A stretch of 50,950 nucleotides of DNA from Ferruginibacter sp. (GCA_025352695.1 JANXSK010000115.1:1-50950); one strand, 5' to 3'; shown: positions 34,743 to 44,403, counted from the stretch's first letter. Notes: generated from the sequence alone by a model not told the origin. A program made the numbers and translations.

Positions 34743-35489
34743 CTAAATGCTATTAAAACGATCATTCACCATATTCCAGTTTAATATCTTCCAAAAGTTG
34801 GTGATGTAGTCAGCACGGCGGTTTTGATATTTAAGATAATAGGCATGTTCCCAAACATCTAGCCCAATTAAAGGAAACCCTTTTACTTCTGCAATATCCA
34901 TTAAAGGATTATCCTGGTTGGGGGTAGATATGATAGACAATTTTTTATCACTATTATAAATTAGCCATGCCCAGCCACTACCAAATCTTGTTGTTGCAGC
35001 AGTGGTAAACTGTTTCTTAAATTCATCTAGTGAGCCAAAACTTGCAACTATAGACGCAGCTAATTTAGCTGAAGGTTGTGTCTTTGTATCTGCTGATAAT
35101 AGTTTCCAAAATAATTCGTGGTTGTAATGGCCTCCGGCATTGTTACGCATTTTTACAGAGTATTTGGAAATTTTACCGAGTACATCTTCCAAGGGTTTAG
35201 TTGTATCTACAGATTCTGCCACAGCAGCTTCTTTTACATTTTTACTGTAAGCTGCAGCATGTTTATTATAATGAATGTCCATGGTTAACGTATCAATATA
35301 TGGTTCAAGTGCAGCGTAAGCATAGGATAATGGTTGCTGATCAAAACCTGTTTTAAAAAAAGTTGGCGTAGATGTCGTTAGCGCAGCGCCGGTTTCTAAT
35401 AATGCACCAAGGGATGGCAATGTAATTAAAGTTCCAATACCTGCTAATGCAGATTGACCAAGAAAATTTCTACGGGAAGATTGTTTCAT
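34743..35489 (-). CDS. Exported Fe/Mn superoxide dismutase with Tat-like signal
   Basis: A 248-residue iron/manganese superoxide dismutase. Metal ligands are seen in DIHYNKHAAAY, GGHYNHELFW and DVWEHAYYLKYQNRRADY; the GSGWAWL motif is present. The N-terminus MKQSSRRNFLGQSALAGIGTL carries a clear twin-arginine motif and hydrophobic core, so about 35-40 residues precede the enzyme domain. The folded metalloenzyme would be exported to the periplasm by Tat. Most superoxide dismutases of this type are cytoplasmic. It lies 33 bases after the LptF/G-like gene and may share its transcript. The metal (Fe or Mn) is undecided. Confidence 0.93.
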   Translation of the reverse strand: MKQSSRRNFLGQSALAGIGTLITLPSLGALLETGAALTTSTPTFFKTGFDQQPLSYAYAALEPYIDTLTMDIHYNKHAAAYSKNVKEAAVAESVDTTKPLEDVLGKISKYSVKMRNNAGGHYNHELFWKLLSADTKTQPSAKLAASIVASFGSLDEFKKQFTTAATTRFGSGWAWLIYNSDKKLSIISTPNQDNPLMDIAEVKGFPLIGLDVWEHAYYLKYQNRRADYITNFWKILNWNMVNDRFNSI

Positions 35490-35521
35490 AATAATAAATT
35501 TAATGTATGAATTTAGTTAAA

Positions 35522-36967
35522 TTATTTCTTACTATTGATTACGTTAACAATTGGTTTAAAAAATGGCCGTATTTTTTTAAAAAACCGGTAGTAGAATTCC
35601 TTGTTAAAAAGTACAGAATCATGCATAGCCTTATAAGTTAAAAAGATACCTAGAGGGGCTAAAACCAATATAGAAAGCCACATTCCCACAAACGGGTTCG
35701 CAAAACTGTCCTTTACAAATTTTTCCCCAAACATATTCAACAGGTGAAAAATTAGAAAGAATAAAATAGCGACTACCAAAGGCATGCCTAATCCTCCTTT
35801 CCGAATAATAGATCCCAATGGCGCACCAATAAAAAATAATACCAGGCAGGCCAACGACAAGGAGAATTTACGATGCCATTCAATTTGTCCAAAGCGTATT
35901 TCACGATTTCTATTATCAAATTCTGATCCTGAAAACTGGTAACTGTTTTTTATTGAATAGGCTATTTGAATCGCATTGTCATAAACCGTATTTTTTATAG
36001 AGTCTGCCACCTGGGTTAAAAATATTACATTTTTTGCAGGTAAGGGCTGTGTTTTTTTCCAGATACTATCTGGCACATTAAGAAAGTGTAATTGAGCTGC
36101 CACATCTGTATTTAATTTTTTTGCAAGGCTGTCGTTTACTTTTCTTAATGAATCGATTGTTTTGTCTAGCAACCTAATGCTTAACATTTTAATATCATTT
36201 TTAAAAACGGTATCAGATGTCTGCATCATTTGTAAAGCGGTTATATCAAATAGCTTTTTATACTCTTTAAAACCCATTCGAATAAATTCGGAAGTAGTAT
36301 CAATGGGGGAGCCACGTTCCTGATAACGATGGCCGTTTTGTAGGGTAAACTCCAGGTATTTTTTATCTGCAGATAATTGCATAACACCATGTTCGGCAAT
36401 TATACTATTGTCTTGTAATTGGCTTTGTTGCTCATATATTACCACATTGTGTATCGTTTTAGCATCTGCATCTTTTTTACCTATTTTAATGGCATAGCCT
36501 GGGATGTGTTTATAAAAAGTACCAGGTTTTAAATCAAGCGCTGGTTTCTTATAAGCAATATCATAATAAATTGTTTTAAATTTTAAATTGGCATAAGGAA
36601 TAACATAATTGGCAAATAAAAAGGTGATACCACAAAGCAATAAACTAACCCAAATTAAAGGCCGCATAAATCGTAACAAAGAGATGCCAGCAGATTTTAT
36701 GGCTACCAGTTCAAAGCTTTCACCAAGGTTACCAAAAGTCATTATGGAGGAAATAAGAATTGCAATGGGCATTGTTAAAGTAAGGAGGGAAGCACTTGCG
36801 TACCATAAAAATTGACCGATAGTAAAAAGGTCAAGATCTTTACCCACCAGGTCATCAATATATTTCCATAAACTCTGCATCATCAGCACAAAAAAAGTGA
36901 TGAAAAACGTTGCAATAAAAGGACCTATAAATGATCTGATAATGAGTTTGTCTAATTTTTTTATCAT
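35522..36967 (-). CDS. LptF/LptG family lipopolysaccharide export permease
   Basis: About 481 residues from the ATG at 36967 (MIKKLDKLIIRSFIGPF); a TTG two codons earlier is less likely. Three N-terminal helices are followed by a large periplasmic domain (roughly 115-355) and three C-terminal helices. The MPIAILISSIMTFGNLGESFELVAIKSAG segment after the second helix is the hallmark of the YjgP/YjgQ family. It works with LptB and LptC to lift LPS out of the inner membrane. Bacteroidota often have such permeases scattered, so whether this is LptF or LptG is not assigned. No lptB is nearby. Confidence 0.92.
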   Translation of the reverse strand: MIKKLDKLIIRSFIGPFIATFFITFFVLMMQSLWKYIDDLVGKDLDLFTIGQFLWYASASLLTLTMPIAILISSIMTFGNLGESFELVAIKSAGISLLRFMRPLIWVSLLLCGITFLFANYVIPYANLKFKTIYYDIAYKKPALDLKPGTFYKHIPGYAIKIGKKDADAKTIHNVVIYEQQSQLQDNSIIAEHGVMQLSADKKYLEFTLQNGHRYQERGSPIDTTSEFIRMGFKEYKKLFDITALQMMQTSDTVFKNDIKMLSIRLLDKTIDSLRKVNDSLAKKLNTDVAAQLHFLNVPDSIWKKTQPLPAKNVIFLTQVADSIKNTVYDNAIQIAYSIKNSYQFSGSEFDNRNREIRFGQIEWHRKFSLSLACLVLFFIGAPLGSIIRKGGLGMPLVVAILFFLIFHLLNMFGEKFVKDSFANPFVGMWLSILVLAPLGIFLTYKAMHDSVLFNKEFYYRFFKKIRPFFKPIVNVINSKK

Positions 36968-37019
36968 TCCCAAATCGCCGCAGGCGAAGCTTTAATAAGT
37001 TATATGTATCTTGATAACG

Positions 37020-37652
37020 ATGACGAACAATAAAGTAAAATTAACACTTTCTGCCAAGGAACAGGAATTGGTTTGTACTACCGAATGGATTTTAACGAAA
37101 CAAATAATTATAGAAAAAATTATTGCACTTTTTAGTGGCTTGTTAGTTTCCATGCAAAAGATAGCTACAACGCAAAAAAGCAATTTGCCCGAAGAAGTAT
37201 TTGCAACGGATCCCAAAATAGCACGGGGTGAAAATTACAAAGGGCTTCCATATATAATGCTTGATTATCCCCGTTATTTCAAAAATGAAAACACCATTGC
37301 TATCAGAACGCTTTTTTGGTGGGGAAATTTCATTAGCCTTAATCTTCAATTATCAGGTAAAATAAAAAATGACACAACTCCCAATTTGTTAGCTCATTTT
37401 TCAATGCTACAGCAAAATGATTATTGGATATGCACCAACAATCATCCATGGGATCATTACTTTGGAGAGGGAAATTATTTACCGATACAGGAAATTACAA
37501 AAGCACAATTTACCATCTTGCTTAACAAGAAATCTTTTGTAAAAATTGGAAAAAAAATTTCTTTACAGCATCATGATACCGTTACTCAATTTGTAGAGCA
37601 AACTTTTGAAGAAATGCTTTTATTGATACAGAATCAATTACCCAACCGGTGA
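37020..37652 (+). CDS. Hypothetical protein
   Basis: About 210 residues from the ATG at 37020; a TTG at 37011 is an unlikely alternative. It has no signal peptide and looks cytoplasmic. The distinctive stretch is GLPYIMLDYPRYFKNENTIAIRTLFWWGNFISLNLQLSG, followed by WICTNNHPWDHYFGEGNYLP. These are rich in aromatic residues and likely conserved, but I do not recognise the family. Its 3' end overlaps the convergent START-like gene by 19 bases. Function unknown. Confidence 0.75.
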   Translation: MTNNKVKLTLSAKEQELVCTTEWILTKQIIIEKIIALFSGLLVSMQKIATTQKSNLPEEVFATDPKIARGENYKGLPYIMLDYPRYFKNENTIAIRTLFWWGNFISLNLQLSGKIKNDTTPNLLAHFSMLQQNDYWICTNNHPWDHYFGEGNYLPIQEITKAQFTILLNKKSFVKIGKKISLQHHDTVTQFVEQTFEEMLLLIQNQLPNR

Positions 37653-38017
37653 AATAAATCTTTTACCTGATATTCCCACAATTGACTTTGATCTTTAATA
37701 TCTTTCTTTTCAGCAAAATCTTTAATGATCAAGATGGTTTGATTGGTAACTTCAGATTTTTCAATACTGAATTCAAAATATTCACCTTTTGGCATATGCA
37801 TCCAGTGAAAGCGAATGTATTTATTTTCCTCGCCTTCCAGTAATTCTGCTTTTTCATCTGTAGCACCATTCCACGAAAAATTAAATATGCCGTCTCTTTC
37901 GTCTACTTTGTCAGCAAACCATTCCTGCAATCCTGCAGGAGTGCTTAAAAATTCATACATTATACCGGGAGAGCATCTAACCGGATATTCTAATGTGTAT
38001 AATATTTTTTTACTCAT
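37634..38017 (-). CDS. START-like (SRPBCC/AHSA1) domain protein
   Basis: A 127-residue single-domain protein. The opening LEYPVRCSPGIMYEFLSTPAGLQEWFADKV, then FSWNGATDEKAELLEGEENKYIRFHW and the C-terminal helix SQLWEYQVKDLFHRLG are typical of the helix-grip START/AHSA1 fold found in Bacteroidota. Such proteins bind a hydrophobic ligand or assist partner proteins in the cytoplasm. It lies tail to tail with the hypothetical gene, with a 19-base overlap, and diverges from rpoD. The ligand is unknown. Confidence 0.85.
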   Translation of the reverse strand: MSKKILYTLEYPVRCSPGIMYEFLSTPAGLQEWFADKVDERDGIFNFSWNGATDEKAELLEGEENKYIRFHWMHMPKGEYFEFSIEKSEVTNQTILIIKDFAEKKDIKDQSQLWEYQVKDLFHRLGN

Positions 38018-38270
38018 CCAATTAATTTAAATCTACTTTATGTGGTGCAATAATAACAAAATAAACGTGGCAATCAGAAAATTTCTAAACTATTTTTTGA
38101 TATACAGTTACTATAATGTTATTAAACCAATATAAATTATTATAAAAAACCTCTTTTTACAAAAAAACTTTTTTGGTAACATATTATAAAATGTATAAAT
38201 TACGTTATACTAAATATGTTTTATTAATCGTCCCATATTTTAACTTTTATTCAATTAAACCAATCTATTT

Positions 38271-39146
38271 ATGAGTATGCGCCAGCTCAAAATAACGAAG
38301 TCGATTACCAATCGGGAAAGTCAGAGTTTAGAGAAATACTTACAGGAAATTGGTAAGGTTGATTTAATAACTCCTGAAGAAGAAGTGAAATTAGCTATTC
38401 TTATAAAACAAGGCGATCAGGCGGCATTAGAAAAATTAACCAAAGCGAATCTTCGTTTTGTAGTTTCTGTTGCCAAGCAATATCAAAACCAGGGACTTAC
38501 TTTACCAGATGTTATTAATGAGGGTAATCTTGGATTAATAAAAGCTGCTCAGCGGTTTGATGAAACCCGTGGGTTTAAATTTATTTCATACGCAGTTTGG
38601 TGGATTAGGCAAAGTATTTTGCAGGCATTGGCTGAGCAATCAAGAATTGTCCGTTTACCCTTAAATAAAGTTGGGCTTACCAATCGTATAAGTAAGGCCT
38701 ACTCTCAGTTGGAGCAGGAATACGAAAGAGAACCTACAGCAGAAGAGCTAGCTATTTTATTAGATTTAGAAACCGAGGAAGTAGCTGCTACCATGAATGC
38801 TTCTGTTAGACACGTAAGTATGGATCAGCCTTTTGGCGAAGGAGATGAAGGGTCTTTAATGGACGTATTAGAAAATCCAAATTCAGACAGCACTGATATG
38901 AACATAGCATTTAGAGTTTCGCTATCTACAGAAATTGACAGGTCTTTAAGTACGTTAACAGAAAGGCAGAAAGATGTTATACGGTTCTTTTTTGGTATTG
39001 GCGAAGATCATCCATTAAGTTTAGAAGATATTGGTGACAGATTCAATCTTACCAGAGAAAGAGTTAGGCAAATAAAAGATAAGGCCATTTCCAAATTGCA
39101 GGTATCTTCACGTAGTAAGCTTTTACGTAGTTATTTGGGAGCTTAA
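38271..39146 (+). CDS. rpoD: Primary RNA polymerase sigma factor RpoD
   Basis: A 291-residue sigma-70 factor, the short form found across Bacteroidota, which lacks region 1.1. The start [25 protein letters not shown] is nearly invariant in the phylum. Region 2 ([46 protein letters not shown]), region 3 and region 4 ([27 protein letters not shown]) are complete. It directs transcription from the TAnnTTTG promoters seen in this window. An ATG two codons in (38277) is an equally possible start. A terminator hairpin follows at 39173-39197. Confidence 0.97.
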   Translation: MSMRQLKITKSITNRESQSLEKYLQEIGKVDLITPEEEVKLAILIKQGDQAALEKLTKANLRFVVSVAKQYQNQGLTLPDVINEGNLGLIKAAQRFDETRGFKFISYAVWWIRQSILQALAEQSRIVRLPLNKVGLTNRISKAYSQLEQEYEREPTAEELAILLDLETEEVAATMNASVRHVSMDQPFGEGDEGSLMDVLENPNSDSTDMNIAFRVSLSTEIDRSLSTLTERQKDVIRFFFGIGEDHPLSLEDIGDRFNLTRERVRQIKDKAISKLQVSSRSKLLRSYLGA

Positions 39147-39162
39147 AGATTTCATACATTTG
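39135..39162 (+). promoter_or_regulatory. Promoter of ffh
   Basis: TTG (39135-39137), 17 bases, then TACATTTG (39155-39162), an exact -7 match. The TTG lies in the last codons of rpoD. A transcript would begin near 39169, just before the hairpin at 39173-39190. Confidence 0.55.
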
Positions 39163-39172
39163 CAGATATTAG

Positions 39173-39197
39173 GTGAACTTTTAAGTTCACTTTTTTT
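39173..39197 (+). terminator. rpoD terminator, also in the ffh leader
   Basis: GTGAACTT (39173-39180) pairs perfectly with AAGTTCAC (39183-39190), followed by T7 (39191-39197). It ends rpoD transcription. It lies after the predicted ffh promoter, so it would also be in the first 30 bases of ffh mRNA. Confidence 0.8.
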
Positions 39198-39227
39198 ATA
39201 TCCAAACGTTTAAAATAATAAGAACAG

Positions 39228-40550
39228 ATGTTTAATTCTCTTAGTGAAAAGTTAGAAAGTGCCTTTAAAAATATTAAAGGACAGGGAAGAATTACAGAAC
39301 TTAATATTGCCAATACGGTAAAAGAAATTCGCAGGGCATTGGTAGATGCGGATGTAAATTATAAAATTGCCAAAGAATTTACAGATACCATAAAAGAAAA
39401 AGCCCTAGGCGAAAAAGTATTAACGGCAGTTAGTCCTGGTCAGTTAATGGTAAAAATTGTGCAAGACCAGTTGACCGAACTAATGGGCGGTACAGAAAGC
39501 GAATTTAATATTACTGGTAATCCCTCAATTATTTTAATAGCAGGTTTACAAGGTAGTGGTAAAACAACATTTAGCGGTAAACTGGCCTATTATTTAAAAA
39601 TAAAAAAGGGTAAATCTCCCTTACTGGTTGCTGCGGATATTTACAGGCCTGCGGCCATTGATCAATTAGAAGTATTGGGTGGCCAGATTGGTGTGGATGT
39701 TTACAGCGAAAGGGAAAATAAAGATGCCGTAAGCATTATACAAAATGCTATAAAAGAAGCAAAAGCTAAAAATAAGAATGTAATTATTATAGATACTGCC
39801 GGCCGTTTAGCAGTAGATGAAGTCATGATGACAGAGGTGGCAAATATTAAGGCAGACATTAAGCCACAAGAAATTTTATTTGTTGTAGATAGTATGACAG
39901 GTCAGGATGCGGTAAATACTGCTGCAGCATTTAATGAGCGATTAGATTTTACTGGTGTTGTGTTAACCAAGCTAGATGGCGATACAAGAGGTGGAGCTGC
40001 CTTGTCAATTAAATACACAGTTAATAAACCTATTAAATTTGCAAGTAGCGGCGAAAAGATGGAAACACTGGATGTGTTTTATCCAGAGAGAATGGCTCAG
40101 CGTATTTTAGGAATGGGGGATATTGTAAGCCTGGTAGAAAAAGCGCAGGAACAATTTGATGCAGTTGAAGCTGCAAGACTGGAAAAAAAGATTCGTAAAA
40201 ATCAATTTGATTTTGAAGATTTTAAAACCCAGTTGCAGCAAATAAAAAAGATGGGTAACCTTAAGGACCTGATGGGTATGATACCTGGCGTAGGAAAACA
40301 AATTAAAGATGTAGATATTAATGATGATGCCTTTACAGGAATTGAAGCAATGATAAATTCAATGACTTTGCAAGAGCGTCGCAACCCTGATATTATAAAC
40401 CCCAACCGTAAATTACGCATTGCCAAAGGCAGTGGTAAGGATATAGCAGAATTGAACCAGTTTTTAAAACAGTTTGAGCAAATGAAAGGGATGATGAAGA
40501 TGATGAATAAAATGCCAATGAGTAAAATGCCGGGAATGGGTAAAAGATAA
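39228..40550 (+). CDS. ffh: Signal recognition particle protein Ffh
   Basis: A 440-residue SRP54 GTPase that binds signal sequences on ribosomes and delivers them to FtsY. It has an N domain (1-100), G domain with GLQGSGKTT near 105-113, DTAGRLAVD, and TKLDGDTRGGAALS, and a methionine-rich M domain at the end (MKGMMKMMNKMPMSKMPGM). All motifs are intact and the length is normal. It has its own consensus promoter and follows rpoD by 81 bases in the same direction. Confidence 0.98.
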   Translation: MFNSLSEKLESAFKNIKGQGRITELNIANTVKEIRRALVDADVNYKIAKEFTDTIKEKALGEKVLTAVSPGQLMVKIVQDQLTELMGGTESEFNITGNPSIILIAGLQGSGKTTFSGKLAYYLKIKKGKSPLLVAADIYRPAAIDQLEVLGGQIGVDVYSERENKDAVSIIQNAIKEAKAKNKNVIIIDTAGRLAVDEVMMTEVANIKADIKPQEILFVVDSMTGQDAVNTAAAFNERLDFTGVVLTKLDGDTRGGAALSIKYTVNKPIKFASSGEKMETLDVFYPERMAQRILGMGDIVSLVEKAQEQFDAVEAARLEKKIRKNQFDFEDFKTQLQQIKKMGNLKDLMGMIPGVGKQIKDVDINDDAFTGIEAMINSMTLQERRNPDIINPNRKLRIAKGSGKDIAELNQFLKQFEQMKGMMKMMNKMPMSKMPGMGKR

Positions 40551-40958
40551 ATATTAATAATCCAATGCTTTTAAGTTAAGGCAAATTAGAGGAAAATATT
40601 ACTTGTTCCAAAATCTTTGCAAATTTAAAATATACAAAAACTGCAAATAAGACAAATGCTTTATCACTGGTAAGTGAATATATTATTGGTGTATTTATCA
40701 AGAAAAGAATAAAAAGATTATTTAATATTTCACATGACATATTAAATAAGACCACCGAGGCAATCAGGCCAAATAGAAGCTTTCCAAAAAATCATAAACA
40801 GAAAAATCCCCCGATCTATGAATTATAAAAGATGTAACAAAATGGCTTAAGTTAACGGCATTGAGTAATATTCTTTTAAAAAAATAATTGTTACAGCCAT
40901 ATAATGATGCCTCTTTTCAATATATTTATAAGTATATCAACATGATAAAAATAATCTA
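40551..40958. other. Gene-free spacer, with one weak small frame
   Basis: 408 bases of AT-rich DNA between ffh and the glycosidase gene. A minus-strand frame of 54 codons from an ATG at 40740 to 40576 would encode a hydrophobic peptide with two possible membrane segments (ILNNLFILFLI, AFVLFAVFVYFKFA). Nothing else supports it. No clear terminator follows ffh. Confidence 0.35.
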
Positions 40959-42626
40959 ATGGATAGAAAAAAGTTTATTAAAATTTCCGGTGTTTCAATG
41001 GCCGGACTCATTATTAATCCAACTTCCTTCTCAAATTTTCCGCCACAATATTTATTGGCTTTACCGGATCAAGTTTATATCAGTTCTGGCAATCAGCAAC
41101 TAACACTTATTTCCGCTGACAAAACAACATGGGTTTATAAAGATGTTACCCTAATTATTAAACAGCTGGCTGGCCATCAGGAAGTACAAGTGCAATCACC
41201 CAAAATACCTTTAAATAATGTACAACTAAAATGGAATTATAGCATCAATAACAAAAGCAAAATTCTTGGTGATCATTGGGAAAGAACCTACGGTGATGCA
41301 TGCTGGCAATCTCCCGAAGCAATAAAAAAAATACCCTGGTATTTTATGCAGTCTGATGCAAAAAGTACCAATTGCTTCGGCGTAAAAACGGGCGCAGCTA
41401 GTATTTGTTTTTGGCAGATAAATAATAACAGCATTCAACTAGTCCTAGATACAAGTTCTGGTGGAGTTGGGGTGAGGCTTGGTACCAGAACCTTGCATGC
41501 TGCTGATATTATCACTACAAAAAGTACAGCAAATGAAACCCCCTTTACAACCGGCAAGCGTTTTTGCAAACTGATGTGCGAAAAACCGCGGCTTACAAAA
41601 CAACCGGTATATGGCATTAACGACTGGTATTTTGCCTACGGCAATAATTCATCACAATTAATTTTAGAACATACTGCTTTACTGGTAGATTTAGCAAGGG
41701 ATACCAATAACAGGCCCTTTTCAGTTATAGATGCTGGCTGGGCAATGTCCTCGCCTGTGCCGCAGGATGATAGCTCCTGGGGCGATGATTTTTCGAAGCC
41801 GAATGATAAGTTTAAAGACATGGCTACGTTAGCTGTTGCTATTAAAAATTTAGGTATGCGTCCGGGTATATGGACAAGAGCGCTTTGTGCCAAATCCCAT
41901 GATCCTAAAAATTTATTATTGCCTTCTATCGAAGGAAGAGATGATCCAAAACAACCCATATTAGATCCCACAATTGAAGAAAATATAGAACGGGTAAAGT
42001 ATAATATTTCTATGTATAAACAATGGGGATACGAGTTGGTAAAACATGATTTTTCCACTTACGATATTTTAGCCAAATGGGGCTTTCAAATGAAGGAAGC
42101 CATTACACAACCCGGCTGGCATTTTAATGACGATTCTAAAACCACTGCAGAGGTTATGCTGCATCTTTATAAAGCTATAAGACAGGCTGCTGGAGATATG
42201 TACCTTATTGGATGCAACACTATGAGCCACCTTTCAGCTGGTATTTTTGAACTAAACAGAATTGGTGACGATACCAGTGGTAATGATTGGGACCGTACCA
42301 GAAAAATGGGTGTAAATACGCTCGCATTCAGAAGTATTCAGCACGATAACTTTTATGCTACTGATGCGGATTGTGTAGGCCTTACAAACAAAGTGCCCTG
42401 GAAAAAAAATAAACAATGGATGCAGTTACTTGCAGAAAGTGGAACTCCTTTATTTATTTCTGCCCAGCCGGCCGCGGTGGGTACGGAACAAAAAGAATTT
42501 ATAACAAATTGTTTTACAAGCGCTGCAAAAAAATTGCCTGTTGCTGAACCATTAGATTGGATGGATACCCTTACGCCAGTAAAATGGAAGTTAGCTGGCA
42601 AAGAGGTGGATTTTGACTGGTCATAA
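40959..42626 (+). CDS. Exported GH36/GH27-like glycoside hydrolase (alpha-galactosidase-like)
   Basis: A 555-residue protein. The start MDRKKFIKISGVSMAGLII is a Tat-like signal with RKK instead of RR. A beta-rich N-terminal domain (about 30-210) precedes a TIM barrel. The likely nucleophile Asp is in ELVKHDFSTYD, matching the KxD motif of GH36/GH27, and the acid/base Asp is probably in NRIGDDTSGNDW. VIDAGWAMS is the first barrel motif. A C-terminal Greek-key domain of the usual kind seems very short. It likely cleaves alpha-galactosides or similar sugars in the periplasm; specificity is open. Confidence 0.78.
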   Translation: MDRKKFIKISGVSMAGLIINPTSFSNFPPQYLLALPDQVYISSGNQQLTLISADKTTWVYKDVTLIIKQLAGHQEVQVQSPKIPLNNVQLKWNYSINNKSKILGDHWERTYGDACWQSPEAIKKIPWYFMQSDAKSTNCFGVKTGAASICFWQINNNSIQLVLDTSSGGVGVRLGTRTLHAADIITTKSTANETPFTTGKRFCKLMCEKPRLTKQPVYGINDWYFAYGNNSSQLILEHTALLVDLARDTNNRPFSVIDAGWAMSSPVPQDDSSWGDDFSKPNDKFKDMATLAVAIKNLGMRPGIWTRALCAKSHDPKNLLLPSIEGRDDPKQPILDPTIEENIERVKYNISMYKQWGYELVKHDFSTYDILAKWGFQMKEAITQPGWHFNDDSKTTAEVMLHLYKAIRQAAGDMYLIGCNTMSHLSAGIFELNRIGDDTSGNDWDRTRKMGVNTLAFRSIQHDNFYATDADCVGLTNKVPWKKNKQWMQLLAESGTPLFISAQPAAVGTEQKEFITNCFTSAAKKLPVAEPLDWMDTLTPVKWKLAGKEVDFDWS

Positions 42627-42876
42627 TTATTGTGTTCCAATTAATTATTTCAGTTAACAGCAAAACAAAATAGTTTTTAATGAAAAATTATTTTACAGTA
42701 TAAAAAAATAGCCGATTTATCCTTTTCAATCCGCCCAATCAGCGTTACTATTTCTATGCAAAAATCTGTCCTCACCTTCCCCTGTTTTGGGATAGAAATT
42801 ACGCTTTAAAAATTCACAATTAAGACCGAAATTTTTATTTAATGTCGTACACTGTTTACCGTTTCGCCATTAATAA
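42627..42876. other. Gene-free decayed region before the IS element
   Basis: About 250 bases with no readable gene. It borders a fragment of a DUF5777 gene and may contain more of it in unrecognisable form; only a CCGTTTCG match near 42860 hints at that. Confidence 0.4.
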
Positions 42877-42954
42877 AATCTTTTAACCTGGTAAAACCAA
42901 ATTTTTCCGATAGGTCTTCCTATTATATTTAATAGATTGCAAGGTGAAAATTTA
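42877..42954 (+). pseudogene. DUF5777 gene fragment cut by an IS630 element
   Basis: These 78 bases align without gaps to 48605-48682 of the intact DUF5777 gene, with 67 identities; the first 53 bases have 49 identities. The matching stretch contains GGTAAAACCAAATTTTTCCG. Similarity stops at 42954, the TA next to the inverted repeat of the IS. In the intact gene this encodes the segment NMVKPNFSDRSSYY. The fragment is the remains of a second copy. Confidence 0.75.
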
Positions 42955-44062
42955 TACCATTTATAAATAATAATTATATTATGGCATTACCTTTTCAGAT
43001 TACTAAAAAACAGACAATCTCTGAACTTTATAAACTTCAACGCAGTCACGGGGAATTAATAAGCAAGCGCTTATTGACGCTAATTGAGATTAGAAAGCAT
43101 GAAAAAACTGGTATTTCCAAAAGGGAACTATCCCGGATCACCGGCATCAATCATAACAGTATTGTGAAGTGGCGTCAGGTGTACAACTTTTCAGGTATTG
43201 AGGAATTGTTGAAACATGGCCGTTTCGGAGGTTTTAAGAAAAGCGTTGTTAGCAAATAGGAGTATGAGAAAATAGCCATGAAATTAAAAGATCCCAAAAA
43301 TGGTATAAGGGGATATACGGAACTATTAGAATGGGTGAGAAAAGAACTTTTTAAAGATATGAAGTACATTACTTTGGTAAAATATACACAACGTCATTTT
43401 GGGAGTAAAATAAAAGTAGCAAGAAAAAGCCATGTTAAAAAGGACGAAGAAGCTGTTGCCGCTTTTAAAAAAACTTCAGTCAAAAATGTCAGGAAGTAAT
43501 ATTTGCGTCAAATACAAAATTCACCAGAGTAAACCTATTTTTTCAGGATGAAAGTAGGTTCGGATTGTTTACACTAAATGGTAAAGCATTAACTGCAAAG
43601 GAATAAAACCGATTTGCCCTTTCCATCAGGTATTCCAAACACTTTATTTGTTTGGTGCATTTTCTGCTATAAACGGAGATAAATTTCTTTTAGAAATGCC
43701 CAACTGCAATGCCGAAAATTTTCAGGTTTTTCTCGACGGTCTATCAGCCACAAATCCGGAAGAGTTTAAAATAATGGTACTGGATAACGGCGCTTTCCAC
43801 TAAGCAAAATTATTATCAATTCCGGAAAATATCGGGTTTATATTTTTGCCCCCCCCTACAATCCTGAACTAAATCCTGCAGAAAATATATGGGCAATCCT
43901 CAAAAGAAAATTCACCAATAACCTTTATAATAACGTGGAGGAGGTTAATGAATTTATTACAGAAGAAACAAAATCACTATGTGCCGATAAGATAAAAAGT
44001 ACTTATGGGTTTGCATATATCTTCCAGGGATTAAATTGGACTAATTAAAATTATAAATGGTA
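42955..44062 (+). mobile_element. Degenerate IS630-family insertion sequence
   Basis: About 1108 bases bounded by inverted repeats: TACCATTTATAA at 42955-42966 and its complement TTATAAATGGTA at 44051-44062. A TA duplicate flanks both ends (42953-42954 and 44063-44064), the target typical of IS630/Tc1. The inside is one transposase gene in broken frames. The left boundary is confirmed by where the DUF5777 similarity ends. Confidence 0.85.
42981..44048 (+). pseudogene. IS630 transposase, broken by stops and frameshifts
   Basis: The N-terminal helix-turn-helix part is readable (KRELSRITGINHNSIVKW), then a TAG at 43257-43259 interrupts the same frame. After a shift near 43500-43530 the first catalytic Asp follows in FQDESRFGLF (43547-43549). 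Another shift lies near 43598-43601. The second Asp is in VLDNGAFH (43783-43785), then a TAA at 43801. A C8 run at 43849-43856 shifts the frame again before NPELNPAENIW with the catalytic Glu (43881-43883). The element cannot make an active enzyme. The family is clear from the three DDE motifs. Confidence 0.88.
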
Positions 44063-44064
44063 TA

Positions 44065-44403
44065 TGTAATTTTTTTACTAATTTAAATGTCAGGAATCTG
44101 TAGTTGTAAAACAACAATTTTATTACCCCTTATAACAGGTATATCAGCTTACTATATTAACAGTACAATAATTTTTTTGATTTCAATACTCTTGTTAACT
44201 TGAGTAATTGGATATACAACATAGAAACTATCTTGATTGATTACACTTTTATCTAAAATGGTAACGTTCTATTTTACAAAAAGCCTGGTAACACTCAGAT
44301 GTTTAGTATTTACCTAATAAAAGTAAATTGGTTTTGTTTAAATTTTATATAAACAAGGCAACCTTTTTAATAGTTTTTACGAATATTAAATTACCTTAAA
44401 ATT
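44065..44403. other. Gene-free spacer after the IS element
   Basis: About 340 bases of AT-rich sequence between the IS right end and the broken sigma gene. No gene, strong hairpin or exact promoter was seen. The first part may be the decayed continuation of the DUF5777 fragment, but the match is too weak to claim. Confidence 0.4.

Noticed and set aside
41636..42058. 140-codon minus-strand frame opposite the glycosidase
   Set aside because: Antisense to a gene with clear catalytic motifs; no promoter or domain.
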